19,239 nucleotides of DNA, taken from contig JAUWMO010000019.1 in assembly GCA_030613125.1 (NCBI GenBank), forward strand, positions 1 through 19,239. The letters are read 5' to 3'. Positions 6,918 through 14,200 of this stretch are shown one piece after another (the stretch's first letter is position 1; every line of letters starts with the position of its first letter). Below the pieces are notes generated by a model. It searched no databases. It was not told the origin of the DNA and saw only the letters and a program-made list of their open reading frames with translations. Source of the stretch: Bacteroidota bacterium. Lineage in GTDB: Bacteria; Bacteroidota; Bacteroidia; Bacteroidales; VadinHA17. The position numbers and the translations under genes were made by a program.

Positions 6918-7724
6918 TTACAGAAAAAAAAGTAAACTTATTGCCATCACAGCCATTCCTCCAACTAATCCGTATATAGATAAATGATGTTCACCGTATT
7001 TTTGTGCTGTAGGAAGTAACTCGTCAAGTGAAATGAAAACCATAATTCCAGCAACGGCGGCAAACAAAATACCAAAAACTAATTCTGACATAAAAGGCAT
7101 CAGAATCAAATATCCAATAAGTGCACCCACTGGCTCAGCAATACCCGATAAAAACGACAAGAGAAATGCCTTTTTTTTATCACCTGTTGCATAATAAACG
7201 GGAACCGAAACTGCTATTCCTTCAGGTATATTGTGGATGGCAATAGCAACAGCGATTGCAATACCCAGACTTGGATCATTTAATGCGGCGGTGAATGTGG
7301 CCAATCCCTCAGGAAAATTATGAATGGCAATTGCCAGGGCTGTAAAAAGTCCCATTCTCATTAGTTTCTGGTTTTTATCCTGAGGTGTATTCATTTCTTC
7401 AACATCACGTAATTCATGAGGGTTTTCAATTGATGGTATGAATTTATCAATTATACCAATCAATAAAATCCCACCAAAAAATGATGCTACAGTTACCATC
7501 CAGCCTTCAGTATGTCCTAAGAAGGTTACCAGAGAGTCGCTTGCTTTTTGTATTATCTCAACAAATGAAACATAAATCATTACACCGGCTGAAAATCCTA
7601 GCGAAACAGATAGGAATTTTGTATTTGTTCGTTTTGCAAAAAAGGCAATAGCACTGCCAATACCGGTGGATAATCCGGCAAAAAGGGTCAGACCAAAAGC
7701 TAATATTACTGAATCGAATTCCAT
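6918..7724 (-). CDS. zupT: ZIP family metal (zinc) transporter
   Basis: This 268-residue polytopic inner-membrane protein imports divalent metals, typically zinc, into the cytoplasm. About eight membrane segments are visible. The two family-defining metal-site motifs are HNFPEG (135-140) and HNIPEG (164-169), spaced as in ZupT/GufA-type ZIPs, with Glu197 in GIAEPVG and a charged cytoplasmic loop (about 97-122) before them. Its length is normal for bacterial ZupT. It appears to be a single-gene unit, divergent from the metallo-hydrolase at 7904. I see no clear promoter or Zur/Fur box in the 179-base AT-rich gap, so metal regulation is not supported by sequence. Substrate specificity is inferred from the family. 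Confidence 0.92.
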   Translation of the reverse strand: MEFDSVILAFGLTLFAGLSTGIGSAIAFFAKRTNTKFLSVSLGFSAGVMIYVSFVEIIQKASDSLVTFLGHTEGWMVTVASFFGGILLIGIIDKFIPSIENPHELRDVEEMNTPQDKNQKLMRMGLFTALAIAIHNFPEGLATFTAALNDPSLGIAIAVAIAIHNIPEGIAVSVPVYYATGDKKKAFLLSFLSGIAEPVGALIGYLILMPFMSELVFGILFAAVAGIMVFISLDELLPTAQKYGEHHLSIYGLVGGMAVMAISLLFFL

Positions 7725-7903
7725 AAGTAGGGAATTTGTGATATTCTATTGCAAGATAAATATTTAAAGCAGTAAAATTAGTAGCTAAAAAATAAAATAT
7801 TTTAAATAGTGTTTGTATATTTAATATGCATAAGATTTATTTCAAACTGAATATTTACATATTTTTTTACCTTAGTAACATATACTGAAATGTATTAATT
7901 AGA

Positions 7904-8776
7904 ATGACCGGTATGAATAAAACAAAATTTTTTTCAATCCACATATCAAATTTCAAGCTCGACGGTGGTGCTATGTTTGGTGTTGTACCAAAAATTCTTT
8001 GGCAGAAACATTATCCTTCAGATGAAAATAATTTATGTAATTGGGCATTGCGATCATTGTTGGTTGATAATGGCAAACAATGTATATTAATAGACAATGG
8101 ATGTGGTGATAAACAAGACGAAAAATTTTTCAGCTACTTACATCTTAATGGAGGTGAAGGTCTTATGGGCGGTTTAAAGAAATATGGATATAGACCTGAG
8201 AACATAACAGATATGGTATTAACACATTTACATTTCGACCATTGCGGTGGAGGTGTTCGGTTTAGTCCTGACAGAACACGGTTTGAATTGGTTTTCCCAA
8301 ATGCTTCCTATTGGGTAAGCCGGGAGCAATGGGAGTGTGCTATAGCCCCTAATAAACAGGAAAAAGCATCTTTCCTGGAAGAGAATTTGATTCCAATGAT
8401 GGACAGTGGCAGGTTAAAGTTTATTGATAATAATGCGGAACTATTCCCGGGTTTTTCTGTAAAGATCTTTAACGGACATACGGTCGGACAAGTTATCCCC
8501 TTTGTTGAATACCGGGATAGGACTATCGTTTTTATGGCTGACCTAATGCCTTCAACTGCACATATTCCTATAGTATATAACATGGCCTATGATACAAAAC
8601 CACTGGTCACCCTGGAAGAAAAGGAAGAATTCCTGAAGGAAGCCTTAAAAAATGATTATATATTGTTTTTCGAACATGATCTGTATCACGAATGTTGTAC
8701 CTTAAAAGAAACTCCTAAAGGGATCAGGGCAGACAAAACATTTACTATTCAGGAATATTTTGGAGAACCAAATTAG
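7904..8776 (+). CDS. Metallo-beta-lactamase-fold hydrolase, YtnP-like lactonase family
   Basis: This is a cytoplasmic 290-residue MBL-fold enzyme. Zinc ligands are all present: THLHFDH (107-113; His108, His110, Asp112, His113), His192 in FNGHTVGQ, Asp213 in FMADLMP and His258 in FFEHDLYHE. The opening KLDGGAMFGVVPK (18-30) is the hallmark of the YtnP/quorum-quenching lactonase-like branch rather than antibiotic-hydrolysing beta-lactamases. No signal peptide is seen, so a secreted beta-lactamase is unlikely. The true substrate is unknown; acyl-homoserine lactone cleavage is a family-level possibility only. Translation may start at 7904 or at Met4 (7913), since the conserved part begins about residue 9. 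It is monocistronic, convergent with the DUF2752 gene. Confidence 0.88.
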   Translation: MTGMNKTKFFSIHISNFKLDGGAMFGVVPKILWQKHYPSDENNLCNWALRSLLVDNGKQCILIDNGCGDKQDEKFFSYLHLNGGEGLMGGLKKYGYRPENITDMVLTHLHFDHCGGGVRFSPDRTRFELVFPNASYWVSREQWECAIAPNKQEKASFLEENLIPMMDSGRLKFIDNNAELFPGFSVKIFNGHTVGQVIPFVEYRDRTIVFMADLMPSTAHIPIVYNMAYDTKPLVTLEEKEEFLKEALKNDYILFFEHDLYHECCTLKETPKGIRADKTFTIQEYFGEPN

Positions 8777-8812
8777 TTTGATAATGAGACTAATAACAGC
8801 ATATATCACTCG

Positions 8813-9220
8813 TTAGAAGAATTTCCAGATGAAGATTAAATTCTGGTAACAATACAGGAATAAAATGACAGAAAAAACTGCATCGGTACAAACAAGAATG
8901 GTTAGCTTTACAACTCGTTTTACGATGAGGATAGTTGTCAATATTCTGATAAAGAATTGAACAAAGAAAAATATAAAAAGAGGTATTCCATTCTCATTCC
9001 ATTTTCTGGCTTCAGGGAAATCACCTCTGATAATTTCAGAAAAACTTCGTGATAGACCGCTGGCAGGAGATTTTTTTCCAGTAAAAACCTCGTAATAAGA
9101 TGGGATTGGATGGTTATCTTTTTGGGCTGAAAAGATTCCTGAGTACAGGAAAATCAGTAAAATTACTCCAATGAAGCATAGATTCAAGACAATATAAGGA
9201 TGAAACCTGATTTTTGTCAA
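8813..9220 (-). CDS. DUF2752 membrane protein, Cys-less motif variant
   Basis: The 135-residue protein has three predicted membrane segments (about 9-30, 79-97, 107-128). Between the first two is the DUF2752 signature: YYEVFTGKKSPASGLSRSF (42-60), then EIIRGDFPEARKWNENG. The usual form of that motif is CPxCGLTRA followed by a GDxxxAxxxNP element. Here both cysteines of CPxC are replaced by Ser (Ser51 and Ser54), while Gly55-Leu56, Arg58 and the GDF-A-N spacing are kept. The biochemical function of DUF2752 is unknown. It starts 16 bases after the stop of the DUF4190-like gene, so the two are probably co-transcribed and may act together in the membrane. Confidence 0.72.
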   Translation of the reverse strand: MTKIRFHPYIVLNLCFIGVILLIFLYSGIFSAQKDNHPIPSYYEVFTGKKSPASGLSRSFSEIIRGDFPEARKWNENGIPLFIFFFVQFFIRILTTILIVKRVVKLTILVCTDAVFSVILFLYCYQNLIFIWKFF

Positions 9221-9236
9221 TAATTTTAAGCCCTTA

Positions 9237-9752
9237 TCAATTTTTTATCTTAGTTGTGTTCTGTATGATAGTATCAGGTTCCTGCAAGTCACTTTCAGGT
9301 ATATCTTCATCTCCTTTTTCAAGAGCGTCGAGAGTCTCTTCTAAGTCCTTAGTTTCAGTATCTTCGAATACATCATCCAAACTATCATCAATATTATCAT
9401 GAATCTCTATCTTGATATCATTAATGACTTCTTCAATTACTTCCTTAAAATCCGGATTCTTTCTTAGTTCATCCAGTATGGCTCCTCCGGCTGAAAAAAA
9501 GATCAGCCAGGCTGAGGCAAGCATAGTTCCTATTATTGAGATTACCAATGCGGTTATTATCAGGCCTTTTGCTCCGTTAGCACTGGTTGCCTGTGAGAGG
9601 CCTACAATGGCAAGTACAATGGCAATCACACCCGGAATAAGTGCAAAAAGGCCAACGCATGGTATGAAAGCAATAAGAAGTGCAAGGATTCCAAGAATTA
9701 ATGCAGCAATTCCAAAACCTTGTCCTGCAGTTGATTTGGGTTGTTCTTCCAT
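9237..9752 (-). CDS. DUF4190-like small membrane protein with acidic tail
   Basis: From ATG at 9752 the protein has 171 residues. A short polar lead (MEEQPKSTAGQGFG) is followed by three hydrophobic segments (about 11-31, 35-53, 64-87) with small-residue-rich loops of the DUF4190 type (GLSQATSANGAKGLIITAL). After these comes a strongly acidic, probably coiled or disordered cytoplasmic tail (about 95-162, rich in Asp and Glu). A longer frame begins with TTG at 9788, but that TTG is part of the TAACTTTG promoter box, so the ATG at 9752 is preferred. It heads a two-gene unit with DUF2752. Its function is unknown. Confidence 0.75.
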   Translation of the reverse strand: MEEQPKSTAGQGFGIAALILGILALLIAFIPCVGLFALIPGVIAIVLAIVGLSQATSANGAKGLIITALVISIIGTMLASAWLIFFSAGGAILDELRKNPDFKEVIEEVINDIKIEIHDNIDDSLDDVFEDTETKDLEETLDALEKGDEDIPESDLQEPDTIIQNTTKIKN

Positions 9753-9785
9753 GATATCAAATTTATTTTTAGGATATGAATTGCC

Positions 9786-9793
9786 CAAAGTTA
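9786..9793 (-). promoter_or_regulatory. Candidate -7 box for the DUF4190/DUF2752 pair
   Basis: On the minus strand TAACTTTG matches the Bacteroidota -7 consensus exactly and lies 33 bases before the ATG at 9752. The -33 region is T-rich and abuts the T-tract of the mutAB terminator; no exact TTTG is seen. The box overlaps the alternative TTG start codon, which argues against that start. Confidence 0.55.
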
Positions 9794-9810
9794 TGAAATC
9801 TCAATTAAGA

Positions 9811-9851
9811 ATAAAAAAAAATAATTGAAATCATTGGCTTATGATTTTCAA
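9811..9851 (-). terminator. Intrinsic terminator of the mutAB operon
   Basis: On the minus strand, 54 bases after the mutB stop, TTGAAAATCAT pairs with ATGATTTCAA (10 bp, one bulged A) around the loop AAGCCA. It is followed by TTA and a run of nine T (9821-9813). There is no T-tract on the other strand, so it acts on mutAB only. Confidence 0.75.
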
Positions 9852-9905
9852 CATATGATTGGATTTAACGTTTAGCTAATACCTGCATAAGATCTAACAA
9901 ACGTT

Positions 9906-12062
9906 TTATTCATTTATACTATGAAGTAATAATTCAAGGATTTTGCATGCTGCCACTGCTATAGAGGTTCCGGGTCCGAAAACAGCCACAACTCCTGCAC
10001 GGTATAGGAATTCATAATCCTGGGCCGGAATCACGCCGCCTGCCACTACCATAATGTCTTCCCTGCCAAGTTTTTTTAATTCTGCAATAACCTGTGGGAC
10101 CAGCGTCTTATGCCCCCCGGCAAGGCTGGAAATTCCAAGGACATGTACATCATTTTCCGCTGCCTGCCGGGCTGCCTCTCCAGGAGTTTGAAATAACGGA
10201 CCGATATCAACATCGAATCCAATATCGGCATATCCGGTTGATACTACCTTTGCCCCTCTGTCGTGTCCATCCTGTCCCATTTTTGCTACCATGATCCTGG
10301 GCTGACGTCCTTCCAGTCCGGCAAATTTTCGGGTTAGGTTCCTTGCATGTTCAAAATTTGGATCCTTGCCGGTTTCAGTCGAATAAATGCCTGTAACAGA
10401 TCGTATTACTGCCTTATACCTTCCTGCTATTTTTTCAATTGCCAATGATATTTCACCAAGTGTAGCTCTTTTTTTTGCTGCTTCAATAGAAAGTTCCAGA
10501 AGATTTCCTGTTCCGGTTTCAGAAGCTATTGTTAATGCCTCTAAAGCTTTGCGGACTTCTTCAGGGTTCCTGTCCGCTTTTAACTTTTTTAATCTTTTTA
10601 TTTGAGTCTCTCTGACAGCTGTATTGTTAATTTCAAGAATATCTATTGGTTCTTCTTCCCTGAGTTGAAATTTATTCACGCCAACAATTGTATCTTTTCC
10701 CGAGTCAATTCGTGCCTGCTTTCTGGCAGCTGCTTCTTCAATTCTCATTTTTGGAATTCCGGTCTCAATAGCTTTTGCCATTCCACCAAGTTCTTCTATC
10801 TCCTGTATCAATTCCCAGGCCTTATGCACAAGTTCGTGTGTTAAGGTCTCAACATAATATGAACCTGCCCATGGATCTATTGACCGGGTGATTTGAGTTT
10901 CTTCCTGAAGGTATATTTGGGTATTTCTGGCAATTCTTGCTGAAAAGTCAGTTGGCAAGGCAATAGCCTCATCGAGTGCATTTGTATGCAGGGATTGAGT
11001 GTGTCCAAGAATCGAAGCTAAAGCCTCAATACAGGTCCGGGCCACGTTGTTAAACGGATCCTGTTCAGTAAGACTCCATCCAGATGTTTGACAATGAGTT
11101 CTTAAAGCCAGTGATTTAGGATTTTCAGGATTAAATTGTTTTACCAATTTTGCCCATAACAGACGGGCTGCCCTTAACTTGGCTATTTCCATGAAATGGT
11201 TCATGCCAATGCCAAAGAAAAATGATATTCTTGGGGCGAAGGCATCAATATCCAGTCCGGCTTTAATACCTGTTCGCAGGTATTCAAGTCCGTCTGCTAA
11301 TGTGTAAGCAAGTTCAATATCAGCAGTTGCCCCAGCCTCCTGAATATGATATCCCGAAACACTTATTGAGTTGAAACGGGGCATGTTTTTCGAAGTATAT
11401 TTAAAAATATCAGCAATTATCTGCATCGACATTTCAGGTGGGTATATATAAGTGTTACGCACCATAAATTCTTTTAAAATGTCATTTTGAATTGTTCCGC
11501 TCAACTGATTTGGATCAACTCCCTGTTCTATTGCAGTGACAATATAAAAGGCCATTATAGGAAGGACAGCACCATTCATGGTCATCGAAACCGACATATC
11601 ATTAAGCGGGATCTGATCGAAAAGAATTTTCATGTCAAGAACTGAGTCAATTGCAACGCCGGCTTTACCTATATCTCCAACCACTCTTTCATGATCTGAA
11701 TCATATCCCCGGTGAGTAGCAAGATCAAATGCTACAGAAAGTCCTTTCTGCCCTGATGCGAGGTTTCGTCGGTAAAAAGCATTTGATTCCTCAGCTGTTG
11801 AGAAACCTGCATATTGGCGGATCGTCCATGGCCGGGTAACATACATACTTGAATATGGTCCCCTTAAAAATGGAGGCAACCCGGCAGCATAATCCAGGTG
11901 TTCAAGATGTTCAAGGTCAGATCTTGAGAAAACACGCTTAAGATTTATTTGTTCAGGTGTTCTCCATTCATTCATGATATCCGGTTTGGATTCCTCATCT
12001 AAAAAGTGATAAGAATTCTTTATTAAGTCTCTGAAGTTTATTTTGCTAAAATTAGGCCTCAT
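9906..12062 (-). CDS. mutB: Methylmalonyl-CoA mutase, large catalytic subunit
   Basis: This adenosylcobalamin-dependent enzyme interconverts succinyl-CoA and methylmalonyl-CoA. The 718 residues comprise the substrate-binding TIM barrel and the C-terminal B12 domain. Signatures are GPYSSMYVTRPWTIRQYAGF in the N-terminal part (the substrate-binding YxxMYxxRPWTIRQYAG region), LATHRGYDSDHERV, and MNGAVLPIMAFYIV. In the B12 domain, GQDGHDRG carries the cobalt-ligating His600, followed by GPLFQTPGEAA and the GISSLAGGHKTL loop. All catalytic regions are intact. It follows mutA by 38 bases, forming the heterodimer operon, and ends at a strong terminator. In fermentative Bacteroidota this enzyme leads from succinate to propionate; in aerobes it serves propionate use. 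The window does not decide which. Confidence 0.97.
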   Translation of the reverse strand: MRPNFSKINFRDLIKNSYHFLDEESKPDIMNEWRTPEQINLKRVFSRSDLEHLEHLDYAAGLPPFLRGPYSSMYVTRPWTIRQYAGFSTAEESNAFYRRNLASGQKGLSVAFDLATHRGYDSDHERVVGDIGKAGVAIDSVLDMKILFDQIPLNDMSVSMTMNGAVLPIMAFYIVTAIEQGVDPNQLSGTIQNDILKEFMVRNTYIYPPEMSMQIIADIFKYTSKNMPRFNSISVSGYHIQEAGATADIELAYTLADGLEYLRTGIKAGLDIDAFAPRISFFFGIGMNHFMEIAKLRAARLLWAKLVKQFNPENPKSLALRTHCQTSGWSLTEQDPFNNVARTCIEALASILGHTQSLHTNALDEAIALPTDFSARIARNTQIYLQEETQITRSIDPWAGSYYVETLTHELVHKAWELIQEIEELGGMAKAIETGIPKMRIEEAAARKQARIDSGKDTIVGVNKFQLREEEPIDILEINNTAVRETQIKRLKKLKADRNPEEVRKALEALTIASETGTGNLLELSIEAAKKRATLGEISLAIEKIAGRYKAVIRSVTGIYSTETGKDPNFEHARNLTRKFAGLEGRQPRIMVAKMGQDGHDRGAKVVSTGYADIGFDVDIGPLFQTPGEAARQAAENDVHVLGISSLAGGHKTLVPQVIAELKKLGREDIMVVAGGVIPAQDYEFLYRAGVVAVFGPGTSIAVAACKILELLLHSINE

Positions 12063-12100
12063 CTAAGCTAGGTTTGACATATTTAACTCTGTTAATTTTC

Positions 12101-13978
12101 TTATTCGATACCCAGATCTTTCTGTATTTTCCGGTGAGTTTCAAGGACATTGGATTTCAGATGGATAAAATGCTTAACTCCAAGTTTTTGTAATTGAGTA
12201 AGCATGTCTGCAGGATAGCCAGAAACAATGAATAATGATTTTATATTTAAGTTTCCGGCAACCTGCGAAATAAATTCAAAGTACTCCCCATCTGAACTAC
12301 AAAATACTATTATTTCAGGTTTTCGTTCTTTGCATGCATTAATTCCTTCTTCAATAGATTTAATTCCGTTAAGATCTATTACCTGAAACCCTCCGGTGCC
12401 CATAAAATTGGTTGCAAAAATAGTTCTGGCACTTGCTTTGGCAGGATCTCCAAATGGAAATAGTACAGCTACAGGTTTTTTTGTCTCCGGTCTTTCTGTT
12501 TTCTGTCTTAATGTCTCAAAATCTTCTGCTCCTCTTGAATGAAATATCTGAGAATCAAACAACTGATTTTTACTATATTCTACAGGAGATTCTTTTTCAA
12601 AGATTGATTCATTAACTTGCTCTTTCAGATCAGGATAGTGGTTAGTTCCTACCAAAATTTCTTTTCTGTATGCAATATTATTTTTTCTTTTTGCCTGAGA
12701 GGAAGCGACCTGCTTCATGATAAATCCATTTCTAAATGCCGCTACAAATCCTCCAAGGCTTTCAACTTCCTTAAAAATATTCCATGCCTGGTTTGCAACC
12801 GAATCGGTCAGATTTTCAATATAGTAAGATCCTGCAGCAGGATCAACAATTTTGTTAAAATAGGCTTCCTCCTTTAAAATAACCTGCGTATTTCGTGCTA
12901 TTCTTTCGGAGAATGCACCCGGCTGCTTTAATATTTTGTTGAAAGGGAAAAAACTAATTGAATCAGCTCCTCCAATAGCTGCCGACATAACTTCCGTAGT
13001 ATAACGCAGCATATTTACATAAGGATCATATTTTGTTTTATTCCATAGTGAGGGTTTGGAATGAATATAAATTAAACCGGTATTTTTAATGCCTGGCTCA
13101 AAGGCTTTTACAATTGAAGACCAAAGTAATCGTGTTGCCCTGATCTTGGCAATTTCCATAAAATAATTTGATCCGATACTCATTGTCAACTGCATTCGTT
13201 CAGCCACCACGGAAGGTTCGATGCCCTGAGATGCAAGTTTTGCAAGATATTCGGCTCCCATTGCCAGAGTGAAACCCAATTCCTGTACTATGGAAGCGCC
13301 GGCATTGCCGAAAATGTTGCCATGAAGAGTCAATAAATTAAACTTAGGAATATGCTTTTCTCCATATTGTATCAATTTACCTGCCACTTCAAGATCTGCT
13401 TTTTCTGTGGAATAAAATTTCCCATAAAGGATCAAATGACCAAGAGGATCAAACTCTAAAGCCCCTTTTATTTCAAGTGGATTAATAGTTTTGTTATCAA
13501 ATGCATTAACCACATGTTTTATGAGATTCAGAACATTTTCTCCGGTGGAAAAGTTTAATCTGATCTTTTTTGCATTGATACCATTAATAAGAGCCTCCAA
13601 TTTTTTTGGAGAAAAAGTTTTTCCAGGAGGGAATTCAAATCCTGCTTCAGTAATTCCAGAATAAATAGCTTCGTGTAATTTATTATTTGTAGGTGAACAG
13701 TCTTTTACAACAAAATCCTGGCGAATATTCCAGTCATTATTTACTGTTTTAACACCCCTGAGGAAAGGGAACTTACCTGGTTGGGTTTCCAGATTACCAA
13801 GTTTATCCAGATCAGCTTTTGTGTAAAACGGAGCTACCTTAATCCCTTCGATAGTTTCCCAACAGAGTTTGCCAATATCTTTTACTTTAAGGTCAATAGT
13901 GATTTTATCTTTCCATTCACCTGGAGTAACAGTTGGAAAGTTTGAAAACAATTTTGGTTCGTTTTGATTATCAGTCAT
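12101..13978 (-). CDS. mutA: Methylmalonyl-CoA mutase, small subunit
   Basis: This is the non-catalytic partner of MutB, 625 residues, homologous to the large subunit throughout. Recognisable elements are WNIRQDFVVKDC (counterpart of the WTIRQYAG region), LTLHGNIFGNAGASIVQELGF, MQLTMSIGSNYFMEIAKIRATRLLW and SERIARNTQVILKEEAYFNKIVDPAAGSYY-type sequence. The C-terminal B12-like domain (about 505-625) lacks the DxHxxG cobalamin-binding motif; FGDPAKASAR stands at the corresponding place, as expected for MutA. It is the first gene of the mutA-mutB operon, with a candidate promoter at 14000-14029. The ATG at 13978 gives the short polar N-terminus usual for the family. Confidence 0.94.
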   Translation of the reverse strand: MTDNQNEPKLFSNFPTVTPGEWKDKITIDLKVKDIGKLCWETIEGIKVAPFYTKADLDKLGNLETQPGKFPFLRGVKTVNNDWNIRQDFVVKDCSPTNNKLHEAIYSGITEAGFEFPPGKTFSPKKLEALINGINAKKIRLNFSTGENVLNLIKHVVNAFDNKTINPLEIKGALEFDPLGHLILYGKFYSTEKADLEVAGKLIQYGEKHIPKFNLLTLHGNIFGNAGASIVQELGFTLAMGAEYLAKLASQGIEPSVVAERMQLTMSIGSNYFMEIAKIRATRLLWSSIVKAFEPGIKNTGLIYIHSKPSLWNKTKYDPYVNMLRYTTEVMSAAIGGADSISFFPFNKILKQPGAFSERIARNTQVILKEEAYFNKIVDPAAGSYYIENLTDSVANQAWNIFKEVESLGGFVAAFRNGFIMKQVASSQAKRKNNIAYRKEILVGTNHYPDLKEQVNESIFEKESPVEYSKNQLFDSQIFHSRGAEDFETLRQKTERPETKKPVAVLFPFGDPAKASARTIFATNFMGTGGFQVIDLNGIKSIEEGINACKERKPEIIVFCSSDGEYFEFISQVAGNLNIKSLFIVSGYPADMLTQLQKLGVKHFIHLKSNVLETHRKIQKDLGIE

Positions 13979-13999
13979 AAATCAAAGTATTAAGGATTG

Positions 14000-14029
14000 T
14001 AAAGGTAAGGGATTTTGTGTTATTGCGAA
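14000..14029 (-). promoter_or_regulatory. Candidate mutAB promoter
   Basis: On the minus strand TTCG (14029-14026), an 18-base spacer and TACCTTTA (14007-14000) fit TTTG-N18-TAnnTTTG with one mismatch in each box and the same spacing as the tRNA-Glu promoter. The box ends 21 bases before the mutA ATG. It is supported by motif only. Confidence 0.4.
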
Positions 14030-14093
14030 TTATGATTTTTATCATTCCTATGGCATTCCGGATTTGATTGCATATCTTCATGACTATAAACTA

Positions 14094-14115
14094 TTACAAA
14101 TTATATTTACAAATT
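14094..14115. repeat. Tandem TTACAAATT direct repeat in the mutA/DUF5916 divergent gap
   Basis: TTACAAATT occurs at 14094-14102 and again at 14107-14115, a 13-base period. It lies in the 222-base gap between mutA (minus) and the DUF5916 gene (plus), where no other feature except the mutA promoter candidate is visible. It might be an operator, but AT-rich chance repetition is equally possible. Confidence 0.3.
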
Positions 14116-14200
14116 GGAATACAATCCTGTTCAAACATGGTCAACCAAACATTGATTGGAGTTCACAGAATTTGATAGCTACCATTATTTTATTATTTAA

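Noticed and set aside
7725..7903. Promoters or a metal-responsive operator between zupT and the MBL-fold gene
   Set aside because: Only partial matches (such as TACCTTAG on the plus strand, with no -33 partner) and no convincing dyad; the gap is simply very AT-rich.
8777..8812. Bidirectional terminator between the MBL-fold and DUF2752 genes
   Set aside because: Only a 5-bp TTAGT/ACTAA repeat overlapping the stop was found, with no T-tract on either side.
9753..9788. N-terminal extension of the DUF4190-like protein from a TTG at 9788
   Set aside because: The TTG is part of the TAACTTTG promoter box, so it would lie upstream of the transcript start; ATG 9752 fits the family start better.
10094..10844. 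Several plus-strand open frames opposite mutB
   Set aside because: They are shadows of the well-conserved MutB coding sequence with no family features of their own.
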